From CAIWHR01 sp963788185 (lineage in GTDB: Bacteria > Pseudomonadota > Gammaproteobacteria > Burkholderiales > Casimicrobiaceae), in NCBI GenBank assembly GCA_963788185.1, contig CAWBGE010000012.1, positions 420,137 through 484,136 on the forward strand: DNA of 64,000 bases, in the 5' to 3' direction. Under the pieces are notes generated by a model. It was not told where the DNA came from. It searched no databases and saw only the letters and a list, made by a program, of their open reading frames with translations. Both the position numbers and the translations under genes were made by a program. Shown one piece after another: positions 1 through 8,863 of the stretch (position 1 is its first letter; each line of letters begins with the position of its first letter).

Positions 1-1
1 G

Positions 2-868
2 TCAGGCCGCACCCGTCGTGTCGCCCGCTTCCGGGGGCGACACCGCTTCGACCTGCAGCGTGTGCAACCGCCGGCTGTCGGCCCGCACCACGCGGAAGCG
101 GAACTCGCCCAAGGTGGCCGTTTCACCGCGCTTGGGGAGCCGTCCGAAGGCCTGGAGTACGAGGCCGCCGACGGTGTCGAACTCGTCGTCGGCGAAGTCG
201 GTGCCGAAGTGGGCGTTGAAATCCGCAATTTCGGTGCGCGCCTTCACGCGGTGGCGGCCGCCGGTCTCGGCGATGATGTTGTCCTCGCTGTCGTCGAAGT
301 CGTATTCGTCCTCGATATCGCCGACGATCTGCTCCAGCACGTCCTCGATGGTGACGAGGCCCGAGACCCCGCCGTACTCGTCGACGACGATGGCGATGTG
401 GTTGCGGTTGGCGCGGAACTCGCGCAGCAGCACGTTGAGGCGCTTCGATTCCGGGACGAACACCGCCGGCCGCAGCGTGTCGCGCAGCTTGAACCCCTCC
501 GGATCGGCATAGTAGTTGAGAAGTTCCTTGGCGAGCAGGATGCCGACGATGTCGTCCTTGTTCTCGCCGGTGACGGGAAAGCGGGAGTGCCGGGTTTCGA
601 GCACCAGCGGAATGAACGCCGCCGGCTCGTCCTCGAGCGCCACGACGTCCATCTGCGCGCGCGGGATCATGATGTCGCGCACCGTCATCTCGGACACCTG
701 CAGCACGCCCTCGATCATCGACAGCGCATCTGCATCGAGCAATTTGCGCTCGAAGGCGCCGTGCAGGAGGGCGAGGAGCTCCTCGCGGTCCTCGGGCTCC
801 CGCGTCAGGAACGCGGACAGCCGTTCGAGCAGCGAGGGTTTGTCGGATTTGTCGTCGGTGTTGGGCAC
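2..868 (-). CDS. corC: CorC/YbeX-type CBS-domain protein
   Basis: The 288-residue product is a soluble member of the CorC/HlyC family, linked to magnesium/cobalt efflux and often found beside ybeY. Residues 64-73 carry the family signature (VRDIMIPRAQ). Two CBS modules follow to about residue 190, including VDEYGGVSGLVTIEDVLEQI at 162-181, and a C-terminal CorC_HlyC domain spans about 205-280 (DTVGGLVLQAFGRLP). There is no transmembrane domain, so this is the cytosolic CorC form, not the membrane-anchored CNNM form. The start is GTG at 868 and the stop lies at the window edge (2-4). It is the last gene of the minus-strand run miaB-protease-phoH-ybeY-corC. Ion specificity cannot be read from the sequence. 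Confidence 0.93.
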   Translation of the reverse strand: MPNTDDKSDKPSLLERLSAFLTREPEDREELLALLHGAFERKLLDADALSMIEGVLQVSEMTVRDIMIPRAQMDVVALEDEPAAFIPLVLETRHSRFPVTGENKDDIVGILLAKELLNYYADPEGFKLRDTLRPAVFVPESKRLNVLLREFRANRNHIAIVVDEYGGVSGLVTIEDVLEQIVGDIEDEYDFDDSEDNIIAETGGRHRVKARTEIADFNAHFGTDFADDEFDTVGGLVLQAFGRLPKRGETATLGEFRFRVVRADSRRLHTLQVEAVSPPEAGDTTGAA

Positions 869-911
869 GGATACGGGGAACTGGCGCTGTAGGGAATCCG
901 GACGGGTGGCT

Positions 912-1391
912 TCAGGCGCGACGCGCCGACCGCCCCGAAGGCGCGCCGGCGTAGGGATCGGGAACGCCCAGGCCGGCGAGCAGCGCGGTCTCGCGCGATT
1001 CCATCACGCGGGCAGTGCGGGCGCTGCGATGGTCGATGCCTTGCAGATGCAACATGCCGTGAATCACGAGATGCGCACAATGATCGGCGAGTGCCTTGCC
1101 CTGCTCGCGCGCCTCACGGCGCAGCACGGGCGCGCACAACACCAGATCGCCGGCCAGAGGCGTCAGGTCATCGTACACGAAGGTAAGCACATTTGTGGCG
1201 TGGGCCTGGCCCCGGAAACGCGCGTTGAGCCGCGCTCCCTCACGGGTGCCGACAAAGCGAATGGTCGCCGCGACGTCCTGGATGAGCGCGGCCCGCGCCC
1301 AGCGCCGCAAAACCGCCGCTGTCGGCAGCGTCGTGGCCGCCACCGCATATTGGACGGCGAGGGCGAGACGGGGTCGTTTGCCGGTGCTCAT
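912..1391 (-). CDS. ybeY: Endoribonuclease YbeY (16S rRNA maturation)
   Basis: This 159-residue protein is the single-strand-specific metal-dependent RNase that matures the 3' end of 16S rRNA and takes part in ribosome quality control. The zinc motif HGMLHLQGIDH is at residues 111-121, with the three ligand histidines 111, 115 and 121 all present. The usual Tyr in HLxGYDH is Ile here, which does not touch a metal ligand. Length matches the family. The ATG start lies 6 bp after the phoH stop, so the two are almost certainly co-transcribed; phoH-ybeY pairing is widespread. Confidence 0.95.
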   Translation of the reverse strand: MSTGKRPRLALAVQYAVAATTLPTAAVLRRWARAALIQDVAATIRFVGTREGARLNARFRGQAHATNVLTFVYDDLTPLAGDLVLCAPVLRREAREQGKALADHCAHLVIHGMLHLQGIDHRSARTARVMESRETALLAGLGVPDPYAGAPSGRSARRA

Positions 1392-1397
1392 TCAACG

Positions 1398-2468
1398 CTA
1401 CTGGCGTCGCCTGGGCTTGGCGACCACCGGTTCGGCGGCGCCGTCGCGGCTCTTGTCGGTCTCGCTGTCCCGTTCGTAGGCGTTGATGATCTTCTGCACC
1501 AGCGGATGGCGAACGACGTCGGCGCTGGTGAAGCGCGTGAAGGCGATGCCGCGCACGCCGGCCAGCACGCGGTCGGCCTCGACGAGGCCGCTCTTCTGGC
1601 CGCGTGCGAGGTCGATCTGCGTGACGTCGCCGGTGATCACCGTGCGCGTGCCGAAGCCGATGCGCGTCAGGAACATCTTCATCTGCTCGGGCGTCGTGTT
1701 CTGCGCCTCGTCGAGGATGATGAACGAATGATTGAGCGTGCGCCCGCGCATGTAGGCGAGCGGCGCGATCTCGATCGTGCCCCGCTCGAACAGCTTGCCG
1801 GTCTTGTCGAAACCCATGAGGTCGTAGAGCGCGTCGTAGAGCGGACGCAGATACGGATCGACCTTCTGCGCCAGGTCGCCCGGAAGGAAGCCCAGCCGCT
1901 CCCCGGCCTCGACTGCGGGCCTCACGAGCACCAGCCGCTTGACGACGTCGCGCTCCAGCGCGTCGACGGCGCAGGCGACCGCAAGGTAGGTCTTGCCGGT
2001 GCCGGCCGGGCCGATGCCGAACGTGATGTCGTGCTCGGCGATGTCCTTGAGGTAGAGCGTCTGGTTCGGTGTGCGGCCGTGCAGGTCGGCGCGGCGGGTA
2101 CGCAACACGGGGGCAGCGTCCCCGGGGGGCGCTTCGCGCTGCTGCGTGATCTCGATGATGCCGAGCTGGACATCGTCGAGCGACAGCGGCTCGCCGGCCT
2201 GTCTGTACAGCCGCGACAGCGTTGCGGCCGCGTGGCGGCCCGCGTCGGCGGGACCGGTCACCGTGAAATGCTCGCCCCGATGTGCGATCGCGACATCGAA
2301 CGCAGCCTCGATCTGGCGCAGATTGCCGTCGAGCGGGCCGCAGAGGTTGGCGAGCGCGCGATTGTCCAGCGGCGAGAGGGTGACGTCGACGGTGCTGTTG
2401 GCCAAGGTGTCGGCGAAGGGGGGCTCAAACGATGTGTTCAGTCTGCGGTAAAGCTGCGGACGGCGCAA
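1398..2468 (-). CDS. ybeZ: PhoH-family ATPase (YbeZ)
   Basis: The 356-residue protein is a PhoH-like P-loop ATPase, a proposed RNA helicase partner of YbeY. Walker A is GPAGTGKT at residues 153-160 and Walker B is FIILDEAQN at about 249-257. The N-terminal segment contains the family-typical NLCGPLDGNLRQIE near residue 41. The reading frame begins at a TTG codon (2468) with only a weak Shine-Dalgarno sequence; a later non-ATG start within the next 25 codons is possible and would still leave the whole domain intact. It sits between a metalloprotease gene (31 bp upstream) and ybeY (6 bp downstream). Confidence 0.92.
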   Translation of the reverse strand: MRRPQLYRRLNTSFEPPFADTLANSTVDVTLSPLDNRALANLCGPLDGNLRQIEAAFDVAIAHRGEHFTVTGPADAGRHAAATLSRLYRQAGEPLSLDDVQLGIIEITQQREAPPGDAAPVLRTRRADLHGRTPNQTLYLKDIAEHDITFGIGPAGTGKTYLAVACAVDALERDVVKRLVLVRPAVEAGERLGFLPGDLAQKVDPYLRPLYDALYDLMGFDKTGKLFERGTIEIAPLAYMRGRTLNHSFIILDEAQNTTPEQMKMFLTRIGFGTRTVITGDVTQIDLARGQKSGLVEADRVLAGVRGIAFTRFTSADVVRHPLVQKIINAYERDSETDKSRDGAAEPVVAKPRRRQ

Positions 2469-2498
2469 GCGCAGCGCCGTCCGCAGCGCCCGTCGTCG

Positions 2499-5225
2499 TC
2501 AGACCGATTGTCGGACCACCGAGGCTTTCAACGCCTCGTCCAGCGTGACTGCCGCCTGCGCGAGATGCGCGCGGGCCTCCTTCGAAATCGTGGCGCGGTT
2601 CTGCGCGGCAGCGATCTCCGTGCGCAGCGCCGCGGCTTCGACGCGCAGCAACGCGCGGGCGTCGGCCGGCACCGTGGCCGATGGGCGCAGCAGGGCCGCC
2701 GCGATGCGGTTGACGTGCTCGCGCTGCAGGTTGCGCCGGATCAACGGAATGTCCTGGCCGGACTTCAGCTCGCTCCAGATCGTCGCGTGCAGCGTCGCGT
2801 AGAGTTCGGACAACCGGAAGCCGTCGTCCTTGCCGGCGACCTTGCTCTCGGAATCGAGCAGGCGCGAGGCAACGGCATCGCTCATCAACTGGCCCAGCGC
2901 GCCCGCCTGCAGCGACAGCACGCGTGCCGACAGGCTGAAATTCGGGTCGGTATTCGGCCACTCGATCATCAGGTAGTCGATTCCCATCCGCTGCATGAAC
3001 TCCGGCGAGAAACGGAAGCTGTCGACGGCGAACACCGCATCGGCGAGCAGCTTGAGCGCAGTCCTCTGCTTGTCCGGCGCAACCGGCGTCAGCGGATAGC
3101 GCCCGGTGCCGGCGAAGTCGCGCACGTAGTTGACGCCGGACACGTACTTGGCGACGAGTTGCGCCGCGCGTGCCGTCTGCCGCAGGCCCGAGTCGAAGCT
3201 GCGGCGCAGCACGTCGTAAGGCTGCCCGGCATCGAGCTGCTTCGATTCAAGTCGCCCCCACAACTCGCGCGAGAGCTTGAGGCGCCGTGCGAGCCAGGCG
3301 AGCGGATCGGCCGAGGAATCGAACTGGCTGGCGGCAGGATCGAGACCCGCCGCCGATTCCTCGTCGGACGAGAACGCCAGCAGCGGATCGGACGCGCCTC
3401 GCGCGGCGATGCGGGCGAGTTCCGCCGTCTCCACCGCGGCGTCGAGCGGTCGGTAGGCGTATTCGATCGCCCAGAAATCGTACGGTCCCAGCGTCGACTG
3501 GTGAAACTGACCCTGTCGCTCGCCACTCAATGCGAGGTTGACCGGCGAATAGTCCATCACCGACCCGGCGAGCCCGTTCGCGGCGGTGAATTCGGGATCG
3601 GAAAGCTTGTCCAGCGGATAGACGGTCGACGAGCGGAAGTTGTGGCGCAACCCCAGCGTGTGCCCGACCTCGTGCATCGTCACCTCCTTGAGGCTTGCCA
3701 GAACGAAGGCTTCGGCCTCGGGGCTGTCGGGCGCGATGTCGCCGCGCTCCAGCAGCAGGTCGAGGCCGAACTGCATCTCGGCGAGCGCCTCGGACGCAAA
3801 CGTGCAGGCGCGCGGGTCGAAACCGAGCGCGGACTTGTAGGCGTCGAAAGCGGGCCAGACGCTGGCGGTGTTGAGATCCTCGCGCACGAACCGGCGCTGG
3901 ATGCGCGACCAGTTCTCGGGGATCGCGACGTCGGCGTCGAGGATCTCGCCGGTCCGCGGGTCGGTGCGGCTCGGGCCAATCGCGAATCCCGGGTCGGTGC
4001 CGGCGAACCAGCGGATGGTGGCGTGGCGCGCATCGGAGGTCGACCAGTCGGCGTCGGCGGGTTGGACTTCGACCTTGATCGCGTCCTTGAAGCCGAGTTT
4101 CTCGAACGCCCTGTTCCACTCGAGGATGCCGTCGCGCACGGCGCCGCGGTATTGCTCCGGAACGTTGCGATCGATCCAGTAGACGATGGGCTTCACCGGC
4201 TCCGAGAGCGCAGCCGCCGCGTCCTTCTTTTCAAGCCGCCAGCGCTGGACCAGGTGCGTGCGTGCGGTGGTGGCACGGTCGCTCGTGAAGTCCCAGACTT
4301 CGTCGACGAAATGGCCGATCCGGGGGTCGGCCGCGCGCGGCTGCATCGGGGCCGGCAGCCTGGTGAAGCTGTACTGCAGCCCCAGGAACAGGCTGCGGCG
4401 GTCGGGCAGGGTGTCGAATGGCGGATACGGATTCGGTGGCGTCGGCCCGCTCGTGTGCGCCGGCGGCAGCAAGGCCTTCGGATTGGCGTAGTGTGCCTGC
4501 ACCAGCACCGACAGGCTGTCGTCGGTGGCGTAGACACGTTCTATCGAAGAGTTGCGCGCGTCGAACGTGTAGCCGCGCTGATGGACGCCCTGCGCAAATC
4601 GCGACCCCGCGGGCAGGTCGGCGAGCAGCAGCGGGTTGATCTCGACCAGTATCGATTTGCGCTCCGGATGCGGCTGGCTCACGACGGTCGTGTTGCCGAG
4701 CAGACTGTCGGAAAAACCTTCCTTGACGGCCTGCGCGATCGGCGAGCCCTGCCTGGCGGTGAACTGCGTGTTGCCGGCGATGAGCTGAACGTTGGTGCCC
4801 ACCTTGCGGAATCGGGCCACGTGACCAAATCCCATCATGCCGCCATAGACGCCGCGCTCGCCGATGCCTGCCGCGTGATTCATCAGGAAATGGAACGGCA
4901 CGTCGAACTGGTCGGGTCCGATCTCGAGCCAGACCTTGTCGTCCTTCTGCCACGAGCGGAAGAAGCCTGCGGTTTCCTTCGCTTCCTTGATCACGTCGGC
5001 GAAAGCCCGCGGCTGGCCCGGGACGAGCGTGACCGAGGGCGCGACGGGTGGCGAGCCGGGCCCCGCAGCGCGGGGCGGGGAACTCGAGCCGGGCGTCGCC
5101 GGCGCTACTCCGGCGGACTCGGGCAGCGTCGCGCAGCCTGCGAGCGCCACGCCGGCGGCGACGATCACAAGCAGACCGATGGAGCGCGAATGCCGACGGG
5201 GGGAGGGAGCGCTGTGCTGGATCAT
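2499..5225 (-). CDS. Lipoprotein zinc metalloprotease (met-zincin, DUF5117/DUF4953-like)
   Basis: The 908-residue product begins with a lipoprotein signal peptide (hydrophobic stretch 16-30, lipobox LAGC with Cys31), followed by a Pro/Ala-rich linker. Its catalytic motif HEVGHTLGLRHN near residue 517 is the extended HExxHxxGxxH zinc motif. The overall layout resembles the large secreted met-zincin proteases often annotated DUF5117/DUF4953. The ATG overlaps the miaB stop by 4 bp (ATGA, 5222-5225), so it should be translationally coupled to miaB. That is unusual, because in related genomes phoH normally follows miaB directly. The substrate is unknown; cell-envelope location is inferred from the lipobox. 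Confidence 0.87.
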   Translation of the reverse strand: MIQHSAPSPRRHSRSIGLLVIVAAGVALAGCATLPESAGVAPATPGSSSPPRAAGPGSPPVAPSVTLVPGQPRAFADVIKEAKETAGFFRSWQKDDKVWLEIGPDQFDVPFHFLMNHAAGIGERGVYGGMMGFGHVARFRKVGTNVQLIAGNTQFTARQGSPIAQAVKEGFSDSLLGNTTVVSQPHPERKSILVEINPLLLADLPAGSRFAQGVHQRGYTFDARNSSIERVYATDDSLSVLVQAHYANPKALLPPAHTSGPTPPNPYPPFDTLPDRRSLFLGLQYSFTRLPAPMQPRAADPRIGHFVDEVWDFTSDRATTARTHLVQRWRLEKKDAAAALSEPVKPIVYWIDRNVPEQYRGAVRDGILEWNRAFEKLGFKDAIKVEVQPADADWSTSDARHATIRWFAGTDPGFAIGPSRTDPRTGEILDADVAIPENWSRIQRRFVREDLNTASVWPAFDAYKSALGFDPRACTFASEALAEMQFGLDLLLERGDIAPDSPEAEAFVLASLKEVTMHEVGHTLGLRHNFRSSTVYPLDKLSDPEFTAANGLAGSVMDYSPVNLALSGERQGQFHQSTLGPYDFWAIEYAYRPLDAAVETAELARIAARGASDPLLAFSSDEESAAGLDPAASQFDSSADPLAWLARRLKLSRELWGRLESKQLDAGQPYDVLRRSFDSGLRQTARAAQLVAKYVSGVNYVRDFAGTGRYPLTPVAPDKQRTALKLLADAVFAVDSFRFSPEFMQRMGIDYLMIEWPNTDPNFSLSARVLSLQAGALGQLMSDAVASRLLDSESKVAGKDDGFRLSELYATLHATIWSELKSGQDIPLIRRNLQREHVNRIAAALLRPSATVPADARALLRVEAAALRTEIAAAQNRATISKEARAHLAQAAVTLDEALKASVVRQSV

Positions 5226-6580
5226 TGTTGCAGACTTTCGACGGTGGGTCGGGGCAAGGCAAGCTCGCCGCGCAGCGAGTGCGGCAGCGCGGCCGTGATC
5301 GTGATCTCGGCGTAGCTGCCGATCAGCGTCGCGGCGCCGGCGAAATTGACGACGCGATTGTTCTCGGTGCGAGCCTGCAACTCGTCCGCGTTCTTGACGG
5401 CACTTCCGGTGACCAGCGCGCGCTGGCGGCTGCCGACCATCGCATCGCTGTAGACGCGGTACTGCGCATCCAGCTGCGCGTTGAGGCGTTCCAGCCGCTG
5501 CTGCTTTTCCGTCGCGGGGACGGGATCGGCCAGTTCGACCGCAGGCGTGCCCGGCCGGGGACTGTAGGTGAAATTGAACGCGCCGTCGAAGTTGATGTCC
5601 TCGACGAGCTTCATCGTTCGCGCGAAATCCTCATCGGTCTCGCCCGGGAAGCCGACGATGAAATCCGACGTGAGCGACAGTTGCGGACGCTCGGCTCGCA
5701 GCCGGCGGACGATCGACCTGTATTCGAGCGTCGTGTAGCCGCGCTTCATCGCCGCGAGCACGCGGTCGGAACCGGATTGCACCGGCAGGTGCAGGTGCGA
5801 GACGAGCTTGCCGACCCGGCCGTAGACTTTGATCAGAGCCGTCGTCATCTCCTTGGGGTGCGACGTCGTATAGCGGATGCGCTCGACGCCCGGAATCTCC
5901 GCGACGTATTCGATCAGCATCGCGAAATCGGCGATCTGGTCGGTTTCCCCCATCCGGCCGCGATAGGCGTTGACGTTCTGTCCCAGCAGCGTCACTTCCC
6001 GCACGCCCTGATCGGCGAGGTCGGCGACCTCCGTCAGCACGTCGTCGAAGGGGCGCGAGAACTCCTCGCCGCGCGTGTAGGGAACCACGCAGAAGCTGCA
6101 GTACTTGCTGCAGCCTTCCATGATGGAAACGAACGCCGATGCGCCTTCAACGCGGGGCGGGGGCAGGTGGTCGAATTTCTCGATTTCGGGAAACGAAATG
6201 TCGACCTGCGCTTCACCCGACGCCCGCCTGGCGGCGATCAGCTGCGGCAGGCGATGCAGCGTCTGCGGTCCGAACACGACGTCGACATACGGCGCGCGCC
6301 TGACGATCGCGGCGCCCTCCTGGCTCGCGACGCAACCGCCGACGCCGATGATCAGATCCGGGTTGGCGAGCTTCAGCTCGCGCACGCGGCCCAGGTCGTG
6401 GAACACGCGCTCCTGCGCCTTTTCCCGCACCGAACAGGTGTTGAACAGGATGATGTCGGCATCGTCCGGCCGATCGGTGCGCGCGAGATCGCCCGCGGCA
6501 TCGAGCACGTCGGCCATCTTGTCCGAGTCGTACTCGTTCATCTGGCAGCCGAAGGTGCGGATGTAGAGCTTTTGCGTCAC
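5222..6580 (-). CDS. miaB: tRNA-2-methylthio-N6-dimethylallyladenosine synthase MiaB
   Basis: This 452-residue radical-SAM methylthiotransferase adds the 2-methylthio group to i6A37 of tRNAs. The N-terminal UPF0004 domain carries the first cluster cysteines (Cys12 in RTFGCQMNEYDSDKM, Cys49 in FNTCSVRE, Cys83 in GVGGCVAS). The radical-SAM triad CSKYCSFC is at 157-164, and a C-terminal TRAM domain follows. The start is GTG at 6580, just before TQKLYIRTFGCQ; the open frame runs far upstream without homology, so I ignored the extension. A TACAAT -10-like box lies at 6638-6643 on this strand. The stop overlaps the next gene by 4 bp. Confidence 0.95.
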   Translation of the reverse strand: MTQKLYIRTFGCQMNEYDSDKMADVLDAAGDLARTDRPDDADIILFNTCSVREKAQERVFHDLGRVRELKLANPDLIIGVGGCVASQEGAAIVRRAPYVDVVFGPQTLHRLPQLIAARRASGEAQVDISFPEIEKFDHLPPPRVEGASAFVSIMEGCSKYCSFCVVPYTRGEEFSRPFDDVLTEVADLADQGVREVTLLGQNVNAYRGRMGETDQIADFAMLIEYVAEIPGVERIRYTTSHPKEMTTALIKVYGRVGKLVSHLHLPVQSGSDRVLAAMKRGYTTLEYRSIVRRLRAERPQLSLTSDFIVGFPGETDEDFARTMKLVEDINFDGAFNFTYSPRPGTPAVELADPVPATEKQQRLERLNAQLDAQYRVYSDAMVGSRQRALVTGSAVKNADELQARTENNRVVNFAGAATLIGSYAEITITAALPHSLRGELALPRPTVESLQQ

Positions 6581-6697
6581 GGCAGGCAGCCCCGGGGCCG
6601 GTTTGAGCCGGTGGGGGCAGAGGCGGAAAAGGGGCGCATTGTAACAGGGGCGACGGCGATGCCCACGGGGCGCGCGGCAACACTGGTAAAATGAGCG

Positions 6698-6885
6698 TTG
6701 CAGGTGTCCGTCGCGAATTCTTTGCGGCGGGTGAAACGGGAACGCGGTGCCGCGCCTGGCGCGCTCAATCCGCGGCTGCCCCCGCAACGGTAAGCCCTCG
6801 AGGCCCATCCACGACGCCACTGCCGCGGTCCGCGGCGGGAAGGCGGATGGTCCGTAAGGCGAGCCCGGAGACCGGCCTGCGCGGA
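6698..6885 (+). promoter_or_regulatory. Cobalamin (AdoCbl) riboswitch upstream of btuB
   Basis: The conserved elements of the cobalamin aptamer are visible in order: GGTGAAACGGGAA (about 6730-6742), the B12 box region GCCCCCGCAACGGTAAG (6778-6794), CCACTGC near 6817-6823, CGGGAAGGCGGA near 6836-6847, and GAGCCCGGAGACCGGCCTGC (about 6861-6880). It precedes the btuB start at 6989, so B12 is expected to repress btuB and the coupled btuF. A TAAAAT box at 6686-6691 could be the -10 of this transcript. Exact aptamer ends are estimated. Confidence 0.93.
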
Positions 6886-6988
6886 CCCGGCATGCGCGAA
6901 CCACGCCATGCAGGGTCGCTGGCGAGACGCGGTCCGTCTTCGCCGCCATGACCGTGCGGGGCTGCGCGGTCAACGCGGAGCTTTTCCA

Positions 6989-8863
6989 ATGCAGCACTTC
7001 CCCCCATTTCCGGCCCTTGCCAGAAGGCTGTCGGCGATCACGCTCGCGTCCTTCGTCCCATTTATCTGTGCTCCGGTGCAGGCCGCGAACCCCGGCGCGC
7101 CCGAAAAGGCCGCCGCGCTCGATCCGGTGTTCGTCACCGCGACGCGAAGCGCGCAGCCGATCGCAGACCTTCTCGCCGACGTCACGGTGATCGACGCCGA
7201 CGAAATCGCGCGCATCGGCGCCGGTGGCCTGGTTCAGCTTCTGCAGCGGCAGGCGGGCGCCGAAATCGTGCAGAACGGCGGTCCGGGCGGGGTGTCGGGG
7301 ATTTTTCTTCGCGGCGCCAATCGCGGACAGACGCTGGTGCTGATCGACGGCATGCGCGTCGGGTCGTCGTCGACGGGGTCGACGACGCTGGAAGCGATCC
7401 CGCTGGAGGCCATCGAGCGGATCGAGATCCTGCGCGGCCCGGCGTCGAGCCTGTACGGCTCCGATGCCATCGGCGGCGTCGTGCAGTTGTTCACGCGGCA
7501 GGGAAGCCGTGAGCCGCACGCCCAGGCAAGCGCAGGCTATGGCAGCTACGACACATGGAGCGTGAACGGCGGGTTCTCCGGCAGCGCGGGGCCGGTGTGG
7601 CTTTCGCTGACCGTCGGAGAAAAGCGCAGCGAGGGTTTCAACGCGGTCGTCAATCCCGCCGCGTCCCTCTACAACCCCGATCGCGACGGCTTTCGGAGCG
7701 CGAGCGTCGCCGCAACTGCGGCGCTGCCCTGGTCCGACGGCCACGAGCTGGGCGCCCGGTTCCTGCGCAACAGGCTCAACGCGCAGTTCGACGGCGGGCC
7801 CGGATACGACGACCGGACCGTTACCGTCGTCGAGTCGTGGCAGGTCACCAGCCGCGACCGCCTGACGCCGTTCTGGGTCTCGCGCCTTTCCGCCGGCGAA
7901 AGCAGTGACGACAGCCTGTCGAAGACGGGGTTCGGCGACTTCCCGTTCGACACCCGCCAGCGGCAATTCGCGTGGCAGCACGAGTTCGCTTTGCCGGCAG
8001 GCCAGCTCACGGCAGGATTTGAACGACGCGAGGAACGCATCGCGACCGACGCCGCGTTCGCGGTCACTGCGCGCGACACAGACTCGCTCTTCGCCGTGTA
8101 CCAGCTGCGGCAGGACGCGCACGCGCTGCAGGTGAATGCCCGGCAGGACGATTCCTCGCAGTATGGCGGCCAGACCACCGGCGCCATCGCCTACGGCTAT
8201 CGGGTTGCGCCCGCGTGGCGACTGACGGCGAGCTACGGCACTGCGTTCAAGGCGCCTTCGTTCAACGATCTCTATTACCCGGGCTTCAGCAACCCGACGC
8301 TGCAGCCCGAGGAATCGCGCAATGTCGAGGGCGGCGTCTACTGGACTGGAAAGGTCGGGGAGGCGGCCTTCGAGGCACGGGCCATCGGCTACCGCAATCG
8401 CGTACAGCAGCTGATCGTGTTCCAGTGCGATGCCTACTTCGCCTGCGCACCGCGCAACGTCGACCGCGCGACGCTCTCCGGCATGACGCTGGGTCTCGAC
8501 GGCCGGCACGGCGACACCACGCTTGCCGTCTCGCTCGACCTCCAGCGCCCACAGGACGACGCCTCCGGCAATCTCCTGCCACGGCGCGCGCGCCGGCATG
8601 GCGCGGTGGCGATCGGCCGGCAGTGGGGACCGGTGCATATCGGCGCCGAAGTCGTCGCGGCGTCGTATCGCTACGACGACCCGGCAAACCGGACCCGGCT
8701 GCCCGGGTACGGCATCGTCAATCTCACAGCCGAATGGGTGCTGTCGCGCAATCTCACCGCCTGGGCGCGCGGAGACAACGTGTTCGATCGCGACTACCAG
8801 CTGGCGGCGGATTACGCGACCGGCGGGGCGACGCTCTTCGCCGGATTGCGCTGGCAGCCGTGA
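6989..8863 (+). CDS. btuB: TonB-dependent vitamin B12 receptor BtuB
   Basis: The 624-residue product is a TonB-dependent outer-membrane transporter. A signal peptide covers about residues 1-32. A TonB-box-like DPVFVTATR follows at about 45-53, then the plug domain (ending in RIEILRGPASSLYGSDAIGG) and a 22-strand barrel ending in the aromatic C-terminus ALRWQP-type strand (FAGLRWQP). The B12 riboswitch upstream and btuF directly downstream identify the substrate as cobalamin. The ATG at 6989 was chosen because it gives a good signal peptide; an upstream in-frame ATG at 6908 does not. The stop overlaps the btuF GTG (GTGA, 8860-8863). Confidence 0.93.
   Translation: MQHFPPFPALARRLSAITLASFVPFICAPVQAANPGAPEKAAALDPVFVTATRSAQPIADLLADVTVIDADEIARIGAGGLVQLLQRQAGAEIVQNGGPGGVSGIFLRGANRGQTLVLIDGMRVGSSSTGSTTLEAIPLEAIERIEILRGPASSLYGSDAIGGVVQLFTRQGSREPHAQASAGYGSYDTWSVNGGFSGSAGPVWLSLTVGEKRSEGFNAVVNPAASLYNPDRDGFRSASVAATAALPWSDGHELGARFLRNRLNAQFDGGPGYDDRTVTVVESWQVTSRDRLTPFWVSRLSAGESSDDSLSKTGFGDFPFDTRQRQFAWQHEFALPAGQLTAGFERREERIATDAAFAVTARDTDSLFAVYQLRQDAHALQVNARQDDSSQYGGQTTGAIAYGYRVAPAWRLTASYGTAFKAPSFNDLYYPGFSNPTLQPEESRNVEGGVYWTGKVGEAAFEARAIGYRNRVQQLIVFQCDAYFACAPRNVDRATLSGMTLGLDGRHGDTTLAVSLDLQRPQDDASGNLLPRRARRHGAVAIGRQWGPVHIGAEVVAASYRYDDPANRTRLPGYGIVNLTAEWVLSRNLTAWARGDNVFDRDYQLAADYATGGATLFAGLRWQP

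Noticed and set aside
516..5315. Very long open frame (about 1,600 codons) on the plus strand antisense to corC-miaB
   Set aside because: It is a GC-rich shadow of well-supported minus-strand genes, with Arg/Ala/Gly-rich content and no family sequence.
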